64,000 bases of DNA. Origin: Novosphingobium sp. NDB2Meth1. GTDB lineage: Bacteria; Pseudomonadota; Alphaproteobacteria; Sphingomonadales; Sphingomonadaceae. Below, piece after piece: positions 33,412 through 41,608 of this stretch. Under the pieces are notes generated by a model. That model had not been told where the DNA came from. It saw only the letters and a program-made list of their open reading frames with translations, and made no database searches. The stretch is from the NCBI RefSeq assembly GCF_900117425.1, contig NZ_FPEH01000022.1:1-64000 (forward strand), in the 5' to 3' direction. Positions within the stretch are counted from its first letter, which is position 1, and each line of letters starts with the position of its first letter. The position numbers and the translations under genes are program-made.

Positions 33412-33992
33412 GAGATCTGTTTGATGAGCTGCCACCGGCCCACGAGGCTGTCTCGACAGCGGCGCGAAAACCGACCGGAACGCTCATGCGACGCCGTTTT
33501 GCCGGCATGTCGACGCGGGAACTGGTTTTGCTTGTAGCCGGCATCGCCATGTTCATCTGGGGCGCCTGGGTGACACGGAACATCGCAGCTTCGCCGGACT
33601 CGAGGCAGGAGTTCGTCCAGCTGCAGCTTCAGGGGATCATCGGCGAATATCTGCAGGCGCAGTCCCGTTCTAGCGCGGACGAAACGACGGCTGCACGCGA
33701 GACGGCTGTCTTCATGGCGGCGCTCGATGAAACTGTCGCCAGCCTCTCCAAGAGCGGCAAAGTCGTGCTGGTTCACGAGGCCATCGTTGGCGGCAATGTG
33801 CCGGACGTGACGCAAAGCGTGAAGGCTGCCGTTTATGCCAAGGTCCCGCGGCCGACGCCCGCTCAAGCGATGCAGGGCATGGGATCGGGCGTGAGACCAA
33901 AGGGCTCCGCTGCAAATGCGGCCCGCGTCGAATCCGAGATGCAGGCCTTCATGGCCGCGAATGGCGGAGGGCAGGGTGGTGGAGCGCGCTGA
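33408..33992 (+). CDS. trbI: TrbI-like F-type conjugation protein
   Basis: The 194-residue product has one membrane helix (ELVLLVAGIAMFIWGAWVT) and a periplasmic region with VFMAALDETVASLSKSGKVV and LVHEAIVGGNVPDVTQSVKA. The last pattern is the TrbI core as in F-type systems, where it affects pilus retraction. A Gly-rich C-terminal tail is longer than usual. Confidence 0.7.
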   Translation: MRDLFDELPPAHEAVSTAARKPTGTLMRRRFAGMSTRELVLLVAGIAMFIWGAWVTRNIAASPDSRQEFVQLQLQGIIGEYLQAQSRSSADETTAARETAVFMAALDETVASLSKSGKVVLVHEAIVGGNVPDVTQSVKAAVYAKVPRPTPAQAMQGMGSGVRPKGSAANAARVESEMQAFMAANGGGQGGGAR

Positions 33993-34500
33993 TTCCAAGG
34001 GCCTTTCGCTCGTACAGAAGCTCGCGGTCATCGCCGTGCTGAGCTCCCTCGCGATGGGCTTCAGTGCGCTGGCCCGGTGGAGCGGAACGCACGCCCTCAT
34101 GGTCAATGCTTCGGACTCGCTTCCAAACTGGGCCTTCCTGGTGGAGAGCGGCCGCTTCCCGAAGCGCGGCGACTACGTGATCTTTCATCCGGGCCATGAC
34201 CGGGTGACGACCAAGTACTTTGGTACCAACCCGCCTCCTTTTGCGAAGATCGCGGTCGGTTTGCCGGGAGACGTCGTGACGCGGCGGGGCGCAGACGTTC
34301 TGGTCAATGGTCAGCTGGTTGCATCGCTGAAGCCTGTGACCAAGCGCGGCGACGCGCTCGAGGCAGGCCCTCTGGGCATAGTGCCAAAGGGCTGCATCTT
34401 TGCAGCGACCTCGCACAAGGACGGGTTCGACAGCCGCTACGCGCATATCGGCTTTGTCTGCCGCGACCGTCTGGTTGGCACCGGAAGGGCAATCCTGTGA
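33976..34500 (+). CDS. S26-family signal peptidase (TraF/LepB type)
   Basis: The GTG start at 33976, after GGAGG, gives 174 residues; a GTG at 33979 is an alternative. A signal anchor (VIAVLSSLAMGFSALARW) precedes the active-site serine in NASDSLPNWAFLVE and the general-base lysine region TKYFGTNPPPFAKIAVGLPG, as in the TraF peptidases of RP4-like systems that mature the pilin. It overlaps the trbI gene and is followed by traW. Confidence 0.85.
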   Translation: MVERADSKGLSLVQKLAVIAVLSSLAMGFSALARWSGTHALMVNASDSLPNWAFLVESGRFPKRGDYVIFHPGHDRVTTKYFGTNPPPFAKIAVGLPGDVVTRRGADVLVNGQLVASLKPVTKRGDALEAGPLGIVPKGCIFAATSHKDGFDSRYAHIGFVCRDRLVGTGRAIL

Positions 34501-34511
34501 GGGGCGGGCCT

Positions 34512-35168
34512 GTGAAGCGCGGAATCCTTCTTGCGGTGCTGACGCCGTTCGCGATCGGTGCAGGCGTGCCCGTTCCGCCCACGCGCGTGGGCGTCGATCA
34601 TGGACAAATGGGTCAGACCTGGCCCGTTATCGAGCCTGACCTCCTGGCGGTCATCAAGGCCCGTCTCGATACGGCGCAGGCGAGCGGCAAGATTGATGCG
34701 CTGAACCGCCAGTTTGCCGAGAAGGTCACGCAGCGGGTCATGCAGCCGGTGGCTGTTGCCGGGATGAGCCCTGCGGGTGAGACCCGCAGCTGGGAGTTTG
34801 ATCCTGCCATCGTGGTCGAGAACGACATTCGCGACGATCGCGGCAATCTCATTGCTGTCGCAGGTCAGCGCGTCAATCCGCTGAGCTATACGGGTCTTTC
34901 GAAGAAGCTCGTCTTCATCAATGGCAACGATCCAGCAGAGCTCGCCTGGGCCATGCAGCGGGGAGGCGATGAAGCGGCCAAGATCATCTTCGTCGACGGC
35001 TCGCCGTTCACCCAGATGCAAACGCATCGCCGACGCTTCTACTTCGACCAAGATGGGCGCCTGATAACGCATTTCGGTATCCGCCACACGCCGGCCGTGG
35101 TCGAGCGCAAGGGTGATCTGCTGCAGGTCACCGAGCATGTCATCCGCCGCAAGGGGCAGCCGACATGA
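34512..35168 (+). CDS. traW: TraW, F-type transfer protein
   Basis: From GTG 34512 (GAGGGG eight bases upstream) the product has 218 residues with a signal peptide (KRGILLAVLTPFAIGAG). The TraW core runs VGQ-like HGQMGQTWPVIEPDLL, then RSWEFDPAIVVENDIRD and KLVFINGNDPAELAWAMQ. TraW works with TraU and TrbC in pilus assembly. A GTG at 34497 overlapping the previous stop is the alternative start. Confidence 0.88.
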   Translation: MKRGILLAVLTPFAIGAGVPVPPTRVGVDHGQMGQTWPVIEPDLLAVIKARLDTAQASGKIDALNRQFAEKVTQRVMQPVAVAGMSPAGETRSWEFDPAIVVENDIRDDRGNLIAVAGQRVNPLSYTGLSKKLVFINGNDPAELAWAMQRGGDEAAKIIFVDGSPFTQMQTHRRRFYFDQDGRLITHFGIRHTPAVVERKGDLLQVTEHVIRRKGQPT

Positions 35169-35443
35169 CCGGGTGGCGCGATCTTTTGCCGGTCCCGCTC
35201 GCTGCCCCCGAAACGCCGATGCTGCGAGGCGCCCGCATCCGAGTGATCATGGGCTGCGCAGTGCTCTCCGCAACAGTTCTCTTCTTTGGCGAGCTGCGCA
35301 CGTTGTCACGCCCTCTGGCGTTTCCCTGGCTGGGCGCCACCGTCACCTTTGTCATCGTTCAGGGTTGGCTCTGGCTGAAGGCCAAAAATGCGGCCGACGA
35401 TGCGTGGCTCATGCAGGGCAGGGAGGACCAGGATGCTGGGTAG
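35165..35443 (+). CDS. Small membrane protein of the tra operon
   Basis: The 92-residue product overlaps traW by four bases. It has two hydrophobic segments (RVIMGCAVLSATVLFFGEL and WLGATVTFVIVQGWLWLKA). No family recognised. Its end overlaps the traU start by 11 bases, so it is likely a real operon member of unknown role. Confidence 0.55.
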   Translation: MTGWRDLLPVPLAAPETPMLRGARIRVIMGCAVLSATVLFFGELRTLSRPLAFPWLGATVTFVIVQGWLWLKAKNAADDAWLMQGREDQDAG

Positions 35444-36458
35444 GCTTCTGGCTCCCATCGTGGCTCTGCTGGTAGCAGCGCTGGCAACGCCGGCAGCGGC
35501 TCAAGGTCTTCCGGCCGGGCCTGGCCGCTGCTCGGGCAGCTTCGTCAATCCTGTCACCGATGTGTGTTGGGGTTGCATGTTCCCGCTCTCGCTCGGCTCG
35601 CTCAAAATCTGGCCGTCCTCCCGGGCCGACACCAAGAATCCGGACCTCCCGATCTGTGCGTGCGGCACTCCTGTTCCGCGCATTGGCCTCGCGATGGGTT
35701 TCTGGGAGCCGGTGCGGCTCGTCGACGTCACGACAAAGCCCTGGTGTTTCCCCAATCTCGGCGGGATCAAACTCAATCCCGGTTTCTCGATCGGCAATGG
35801 CTATGCCTCCGATTCCTCACAGGTTGGCGGTCAGGCGCAGAACAGCGCCAAGTACCACGTCCATTACTACATCTACCCGCTGCTCTACTGGCTAGAGGTC
35901 GTCACGGACTTCCTGTGCCTCGAGGCGAGCTCCTTCGATGTTGCCTATCTGAGTGAGATTGATCCCCTTTGGCAGGATGATGAGCTGACCACTCTGCTCA
36001 ATCCCGAGGCGGCCCTGTTTACTTCGCCGTTGGCGCAAGCCGCCTGCTCGGCCGATTGCATTTCGGCGAGCGCAAAGCTGCCGATGGATGAGCTGTTCTG
36101 GTGCTCGGGCTGTCAGGGTCCGATGTACCCGATGAACGGCAACATCGGCGCGAACGTTGGCATGAAGCAATCTGCCCGGCTCGCGGCCGAGCGGATGATC
36201 TACAAGATGCACCGGCAGGGCCTGGCCTGGGGCACCAGCGGTCCGAAGGCGCTGTGCTCCAAGTATCTCATGCCGATCCTCAAGAAGAGCCAGTACCGCC
36301 TGCAGCAGGTGAACCCAACCGCAATGGTGAGCGGACGCGAGGCCTGTTCGCCCATCGGCGCCACAACGCTCTTGCCCAAGGCGGGTCAGGTCTACCCTGT
36401 GAAGGGTGAAGACGTGGGCTTCCTTGTCTGGCGCAAGCGCAACTGCTGCGTCCTTTAG
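35433..36458 (+). CDS. traU: TraU, F-type transfer protein
   Basis: The 341-residue product from ATG 35433 has a signal peptide ending near AAAQ. The core begins CSGSFVNPVTDVCWGCMFPL, with ICACGTPVPRIGLAMGFWEP and VTTKPWCFPNLGG, all TraU hallmarks with many cysteines. It ends near WRKRNCCVL. It is periplasmic and required for DNA transfer more than for pilus formation. TrbC follows after 14 bases. Confidence 0.93.
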   Translation: MLGRLLAPIVALLVAALATPAAAQGLPAGPGRCSGSFVNPVTDVCWGCMFPLSLGSLKIWPSSRADTKNPDLPICACGTPVPRIGLAMGFWEPVRLVDVTTKPWCFPNLGGIKLNPGFSIGNGYASDSSQVGGQAQNSAKYHVHYYIYPLLYWLEVVTDFLCLEASSFDVAYLSEIDPLWQDDELTTLLNPEAALFTSPLAQAACSADCISASAKLPMDELFWCSGCQGPMYPMNGNIGANVGMKQSARLAAERMIYKMHRQGLAWGTSGPKALCSKYLMPILKKSQYRLQQVNPTAMVSGREACSPIGATTLLPKAGQVYPVKGEDVGFLVWRKRNCCVL

Positions 36459-36472
36459 CCGGGAGAGGGATA

Positions 36473-37210
36473 GTGAACCGCACGCTCGCTTTCTGTCTTA
36501 CAGGTGTCGGTCTTGCAGGCTTTGCGGTGGCGGTCTTCGCCCAGACCGTTGAAGGTATCGATATTCAGGCTATCGAGGCGCGCGGGCACGCGGCGCAGGC
36601 CGATGCGCAAGAACTGTTCGATTTCGCGACCGCAAGGAGCGAGGCGCATCGCAGTGAGGCGCAAGGTGTCGTTGATGCAGCCAAGGCTTCCGTGCAGGAT
36701 CTCGATGTATCGGACATGGGAGGAGTCAAAGGCGCCATTGATTTCGACGCGATCGTAACCGGCGCAAAGGCCGGCAATGTTCAGCCCAAGGGCGCGCCGC
36801 TTTTCATTGCCTTTGCCAGCCTGTCGATGCCGGAGGACGCGCTCGCCCGGCTTATTGCGGACACGACCAAGGCTGGGGGCGTCGTGGTTTTCCGTGGCTT
36901 TTCCTCCGGCAATCCCCAAGCCTTCATCACGGGTATCCGCAAGGTTGTGGACCAGGCCGGGGCCACCAACGTGGCGATCGACCCGCGGCTGTTTCGCTCG
37001 CTCCGTGTTGATCGGGTGCCGACCTTCGTGGCTCTCTCGACGGATTTTGAGCCTTGCGACCAACTCGACTGCGTAACCGCGCCGCCACCCAACGACCGGA
37101 TCGCGGGCAATGTGAGCGTGGCCTATGTGCTCGAAACTTTTGCTGACGCCAACGGCCCGGGCGCACCAGTGTCTCGGGTCGCGCTCGCGAACATGAGGAC
37201 TGCGCGGTGA
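36473..37210 (+). CDS. trbC: TrbC, F-type pilus assembly protein
   Basis: A GTG start at 36473 gives 245 residues with a signal peptide (LAFCLTGVGLAGFAVAVFAQ). The F-TrbC domain is LFIAFASLSMPEDALARLIA with GGVVVFRGFSSGNPQAFI and RSLRVDRVPTFVALSTD, a thioredoxin-like fold without a CxxC. It acts with TraW and TraU. Its stop overlaps the traN GTG. Confidence 0.9.
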   Translation: MNRTLAFCLTGVGLAGFAVAVFAQTVEGIDIQAIEARGHAAQADAQELFDFATARSEAHRSEAQGVVDAAKASVQDLDVSDMGGVKGAIDFDAIVTGAKAGNVQPKGAPLFIAFASLSMPEDALARLIADTTKAGGVVVFRGFSSGNPQAFITGIRKVVDQAGATNVAIDPRLFRSLRVDRVPTFVALSTDFEPCDQLDCVTAPPPNDRIAGNVSVAYVLETFADANGPGAPVSRVALANMRTAR

Positions 37211-38949
37211 ACCCGGTGCGGCTGTCATTTGCCTGTCTTGCGTTGCTCGCGTCCGGGCACCTTGCTCATGCCCAGATGACATCTGGCGATGCGCGCGCCG
37301 ATGGCGAGGCCATGGCCCGTAGCCTGCGCGATGGCACGAACTCGACTATTCTGAGCGCTGGCAGTGAAGCAAGTGTGCCCGGTTTTGGCGGGACGGACAT
37401 TCCAGCACGGCGCTATGTCGATGACCCCAAGGGGTTGACGACGGCCGGCGAAGCACAGCGCTACCAGGAGCAATACCGGACGGTCATTGATCCGCGCCGC
37501 AAGGTCGTCGATCCTGCGACGATCGATTTGTCGTCTGCCTCGGCAATTGAGGGCGATCCCGATCGTTACCTCGGGGCGGGAGCTGGGATCGGAGGGGAAG
37601 CCAACACCTGTTCGCCGCTTCCCCCGGGCGGCGATGGCGCAACGACCTATCTTGAAAGCTGCAACAGCGGGTCGCAGCCCTTTGACGCACCACGGACATG
37701 CAATGCCGCGCTTAGCGTTCAGACCGAAGGGCGGCGCTCCTGGGAATATGCTTGTGAAACCGACGAGTTTGCCGAGCGAACCGACATGTGCCCGATGCTT
37801 GCCAATGCGCAGGGTTCGGGTTCCTGCACCCTCGAGAGGAGCGTGCGCATCGGTCAGCGGTGCCTGCAGTGGGTAGCAAAAGATAACGGCCGCAAATGGT
37901 GTTCGGAGCCTGGAGAGCCGATCTACCGCCAGGTCTGGCAATGCCCTTCAAGGCTCAGCGGCGTGCCGGGCGGAGTCGAGCGAAACACTGCTCGGATCGT
38001 CGGCGAAACGATAGACGAAGCTGCTTGCCGGAGTGCCACCAATGGCGCCACCTGCACCCTAGCTAGCGAGGTCTGCACGGCCCCTGACGAGACGCGGGTG
38101 ATCAATGGTCTTTCGGTTACGCGAAGCTGTTGGGAGTGGCAGCGCACCTATCAGTGCCAGGGTGTGGCACCGGCCAATGACTGCGCCGCGTTGGAAGCAC
38201 GCTCTGATTGCAAGTTCAGTCATGATGAATGCCTGAGCTTCGAGCCCGATGGCGTGACCTGCAATGTCCACGACCGCTGGTACCAGTGCACCCTTCCCCA
38301 AACGGGCACCTCCGCTTCAGCCGCCTATGTCTGCGCGGGCGACCTCTACTGCATCGACGGCGAATGCACGCAGGTGACGCGCGAGGCGTCCACCGAGTTC
38401 AAGGACGCGATGGTCGCCATGAACGTGATGGGGAACCTGCGCGATGGCTTCGATCCCGACCAGTTGAAGATCTTCAGCGGCGAGCATCTGCGTTGCACCC
38501 GGAAGATTTTTGGCCTCTCGAACTGCTGTAGCGGGAAGGGCGTTCCGCTCCTGACACCGTTCCTGTGCGACCGCGAGGACCGCGAGGTCGACAAGCGCGA
38601 TGATGCTGGCCTCTGCCACTTTGTCGGCACCTATTGTTCAGCGCGCGTCCTCGGAGTCTGCGTAACCCGCAAGCAGTCCTACTGCTGCTACGGAAGCAAG
38701 CTGGTCCGCATCCTCAACCAGCAGGGGAAGGCCCAGCTCGGCATGCAGTGGGGAACCCCGAAGCAACCTGACTGCGACGGCTTCCTGATCGCACAATTCC
38801 AGCAGCTCGATCTCAGCCGCATGGACTTCCGAGAGGTCTACGCCGAGTTCGTCGACGCGGCAAAGCTGCCCAGTGAGATCGAGATGTCGATCCAGATTCA
38901 GCAGAAAATCGAGAGCTACTATACTCGTCATGGAGGGACCGGATCATGA
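37207..38949 (+). CDS. traN: TraN, F-type mating-pair stabilisation protein
   Basis: The 580-residue outer-membrane protein has a signal peptide (LACLALLASGHLAHAQ region) and more than 30 cysteines over its length, many in CxxC-like turns such as SRTC-type NCCSGKGVP and QSYCCYGSKLVR. Cys richness and its place between trbC and traF fit TraN, the surface adhesin that sets recipient range. The central, variable part lacks other landmarks. Confidence 0.9.
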   Translation: MNPVRLSFACLALLASGHLAHAQMTSGDARADGEAMARSLRDGTNSTILSAGSEASVPGFGGTDIPARRYVDDPKGLTTAGEAQRYQEQYRTVIDPRRKVVDPATIDLSSASAIEGDPDRYLGAGAGIGGEANTCSPLPPGGDGATTYLESCNSGSQPFDAPRTCNAALSVQTEGRRSWEYACETDEFAERTDMCPMLANAQGSGSCTLERSVRIGQRCLQWVAKDNGRKWCSEPGEPIYRQVWQCPSRLSGVPGGVERNTARIVGETIDEAACRSATNGATCTLASEVCTAPDETRVINGLSVTRSCWEWQRTYQCQGVAPANDCAALEARSDCKFSHDECLSFEPDGVTCNVHDRWYQCTLPQTGTSASAAYVCAGDLYCIDGECTQVTREASTEFKDAMVAMNVMGNLRDGFDPDQLKIFSGEHLRCTRKIFGLSNCCSGKGVPLLTPFLCDREDREVDKRDDAGLCHFVGTYCSARVLGVCVTRKQSYCCYGSKLVRILNQQGKAQLGMQWGTPKQPDCDGFLIAQFQQLDLSRMDFREVYAEFVDAAKLPSEIEMSIQIQQKIESYYTRHGGTGS

Positions 38950-39323
38950 CCGGTGCCACGGTCCTGCCATTCGGGAGAGAACGACCTTTCCCATCTGCTG
39001 AGGTTCTCGATCTGGCGGTTGCGGTTGCGATCGGTCGCGATCTCGCGCGGACCGAGGCCGATCTTCTTGCGCGGATCGAAGACTGGTTCCTGCATCCGGC
39101 GACACGCAGCGAGGTCGCGAGTTCGGTTGCGCGCCTTCTCGACAAGGATTGGGCGCGCCGTTCGGGCACAGATGACTGCGGCCTGTGCCTGACGGAAGCC
39201 GGCGTCGCGGCCACGACCACTCTTTCGGGGGGAATGATCCGCATGATCGACCGCGGCCGTGGTCTCTTCAAAACCGCCTTCCTCCTCCAGATGCTCGACC
39301 TCGGGAAAGGACAATGCCCATGA
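38946..39323 (+). CDS. Hypothetical protein between traN and traF
   Basis: The 125-residue soluble protein overlaps traN and traF by four bases each. The sequence includes LDLAVAVAIGRDLARTEADL and an alpha-helical middle, with a single CGLC pair (TDDCGLCLTEAG). I do not recognise it. Strict coupling on both sides makes it a likely transfer-system component. Confidence 0.55.
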   Translation: MTGATVLPFGRERPFPSAEVLDLAVAVAIGRDLARTEADLLARIEDWFLHPATRSEVASSVARLLDKDWARRSGTDDCGLCLTEAGVAATTTLSGGMIRMIDRGRGLFKTAFLLQMLDLGKGQCP

Positions 39324-40126
39324 ATAAGCCTGTTTTCCTTGCCCTGAGCGCATTCGGCGTGGCGCTCGGTGCTCCTTTGGTGGCGCAGAGCGCATCCCCC
39401 GCCCCGCGCGATGCGTTCTATTGCGATGAGCGCAAGCTTGGCACCTGGTTCTACTGCAATTCGGAAGAGGCCAAACGCAAGGCGCGGGAGCGAAGCCAAC
39501 AGCAGCCGGCCCAGAGCCCGCCTGCGGTTGACCGCATGGCGGCAATTACCCGCCAGCTCGACGAGCTCAAGGCGCGCGCGATCCTCGAGCCGACCTCGGA
39601 GAACATCGTCAACTACATACGCTTCCAGCGCGAGCAGCTTGATCGTGCGTCGACCTTCGCCGACGTCTGGAGCCGTGCAATCTGGCAAAACCCCGAGCTC
39701 GATTACACGCTTGAGCGTCCAGTCTCGACCCTCGCCAAGCAGACCTGGCTAACCGATCGCCGCCAGCAGCGCGAGGGATCGATGGCAGCGCTCACTCAGC
39801 GTTACGGCGTGTTCTACTTCTACTCCTCGTCATGCTCGGCCTGCCGGACATTCTCGCCGGTCATGCGGGCCCTGTCCGATAGTTACGGCCTCGAGGTACT
39901 GGCGGTGTCGATGGATGGTGGCCCCAACGAGGCGTTTCCCAACTTCGTGGTCGACAGCGGCCAGTACCAGCGCATGGGGCTGCAAGGCGGGACCGTTCCT
40001 GCCCTTGTCCTGTTCGACACCCAGACGAAGCAGCCCATTCCGATCGGCTACGGCGTGATGGCGGCCGACGAGGTCATGCAGCGCATCTTCTACCTCACCA
40101 AGATCGAACCAGGGAGCGACTATTGA
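39320..40126 (+). CDS. traF: TraF, F-type thioredoxin-like pilus assembly protein
   Basis: The 268-residue protein has a signal peptide and the TraF N-terminal motif FYCDERKLGTWFYCN. The C-terminal thioredoxin-like fold has a CSAC active site in FYFYSSSCSACRTFSPVMRA. F-plasmid TraF lacks a CxxC, so this member may have retained thiol activity like TrbB. It overlaps the preceding gene by four bases. Confidence 0.92.
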   Translation: MNKPVFLALSAFGVALGAPLVAQSASPAPRDAFYCDERKLGTWFYCNSEEAKRKARERSQQQPAQSPPAVDRMAAITRQLDELKARAILEPTSENIVNYIRFQREQLDRASTFADVWSRAIWQNPELDYTLERPVSTLAKQTWLTDRRQQREGSMAALTQRYGVFYFYSSSCSACRTFSPVMRALSDSYGLEVLAVSMDGGPNEAFPNFVVDSGQYQRMGLQGGTVPALVLFDTQTKQPIPIGYGVMAADEVMQRIFYLTKIEPGSDY

Positions 40127-41580
40127 TGGCACGCACCTCCACGCCAAATTCGGCGACCCGGCTGCTCGCTCCTGTCCTGAGGCGAGCGGGGATTGCCTTG
40201 TCAGCGCTGGCAGTTGCCAGCATGGGTGCTGGCCCTGTTCATGCGAATGTGGGGTCTGAGCTCAACAGCTTCTTCAATGACATGGGCGCGGCTGCGAACG
40301 CCACCGGGCCGGTTGCCTATCAGGGCCAGTCTGCGGGCTACTATTCAGGCGGCAACATCTGGACCCGTTTCCCGCAAAGGAGCGTCAACCCGGTCAATCT
40401 CCAGCTGCCCTCGGTCAAAGCCGGCTGCGGGGGTATCGATGTCTTCTCGGGTTCCTTCTCGTTCATCAATTCGGACGAGATCGTGGCGATGCTCAAGGCG
40501 ACGGCCAACAATGCGCTCGGCTTTGCCTTCCAGCTCGCGATCAAGTCGATCAGTCCGCAGATCTCGGCAACGATTGAGGAAATGGCGCAGAAGGCGCAGC
40601 AGATGAACCAGTTCAACATGAACAGCTGCGAGACCGCACAGAACCTCGTCGGCGGCCTGTGGGGCAAGTCCGATCGCATGTCGTCGGAGATCTGCAAGTC
40701 GATCGGGAACAGCCAGGGCCTGTTCTCCGACTGGGCCAAGGGGCGGCATGAATGCGGGACGGGTGGGCAGCGCGAGGCGACCCTGAAGGCGAACAAGGAT
40801 CCCGCCATTCCCGCGGCCAGCTACAATTTCACGTGGGAGATGCTGAAGCAGAGCTACCCCAGTTTCTCGGTGAACTTCCGCGAATACCTGATGACCTTCG
40901 TCGGCACGGTGATCTTCTATCAGGACGGCGATGCCAGCGGCAAACGCGGTTACCAGTTCGTCGGGCAGGGAGACCGGGCTTTGCTGACCGCGCTGCTCGA
41001 TGGCGGGGGCTCGGTCACGATGCTGAAGTGCGACACGAGCGACAAGTGCCTCAATCCCACCACGCAGAGCATGTCTGTTTCTGCCTCGCAGGCCCTGAAG
41101 CCGCGTGTGAGGGCGATGATCGAGAGCATGAACGGCAAGGTGCGCAGCAATGCTGCTCTCACGCCTGATGAGATTGGTCTTCTGGGAGCCACGACCATCC
41201 CCCTCTACAAGATCATCTCGGTCAACGCGGCCGCAACGCTTGGCGGCATGACAGCCAATGACATGAACGATCTTGCCGAGATCGTCGCGATGGACCTCCT
41301 CGATGCGCTGGCACAGCAGTATTACGGCTATGCCTCGCGCGGCGTCGGCTCCTTCCAGAATGCCAATGAGGAAGCACTGTCACAGTGGCGCGCGCAGATC
41401 GTCTCGGTCCGACAGGTGCTCGACACATATTCCCAAGGGATGAACCTCCGCCTCGAACGGACCCAGCATGTCGTTCAGCGGGCTGTTTTCCTCGAGGGCA
41501 CGTTGCGTAACAACCTTTCGCCCCAGATGTCGGCTGCGCTGCGATTCAGCACATCCCTCTCAAATCAGGGCCTGCAATAG
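40126..41580 (+). CDS. traH: TraH, F-type pilus assembly protein
   Basis: The 484-residue product starts at ATG 40126, overlapping the traF stop by one base. A signal peptide (cleavage near VHA-N) is followed by GSELNSFFNDMGAAANATGP, GYYSGGNIWTRFPQRSVNP and LPSVKAGCGGIDVFSGSFSF, the typical TraH start, and a coiled-coil C-terminus. TraH works with TraF and the TraW-TraU group in pilus assembly. Confidence 0.93.
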   Translation: MARTSTPNSATRLLAPVLRRAGIALSALAVASMGAGPVHANVGSELNSFFNDMGAAANATGPVAYQGQSAGYYSGGNIWTRFPQRSVNPVNLQLPSVKAGCGGIDVFSGSFSFINSDEIVAMLKATANNALGFAFQLAIKSISPQISATIEEMAQKAQQMNQFNMNSCETAQNLVGGLWGKSDRMSSEICKSIGNSQGLFSDWAKGRHECGTGGQREATLKANKDPAIPAASYNFTWEMLKQSYPSFSVNFREYLMTFVGTVIFYQDGDASGKRGYQFVGQGDRALLTALLDGGGSVTMLKCDTSDKCLNPTTQSMSVSASQALKPRVRAMIESMNGKVRSNAALTPDEIGLLGATTIPLYKIISVNAAATLGGMTANDMNDLAEIVAMDLLDALAQQYYGYASRGVGSFQNANEEALSQWRAQIVSVRQVLDTYSQGMNLRLERTQHVVQRAVFLEGTLRNNLSPQMSAALRFSTSLSNQGLQ

Positions 41581-41608
41581 GCCCGGCGCGCGGCAGGAAG
41601 GACGAGCG

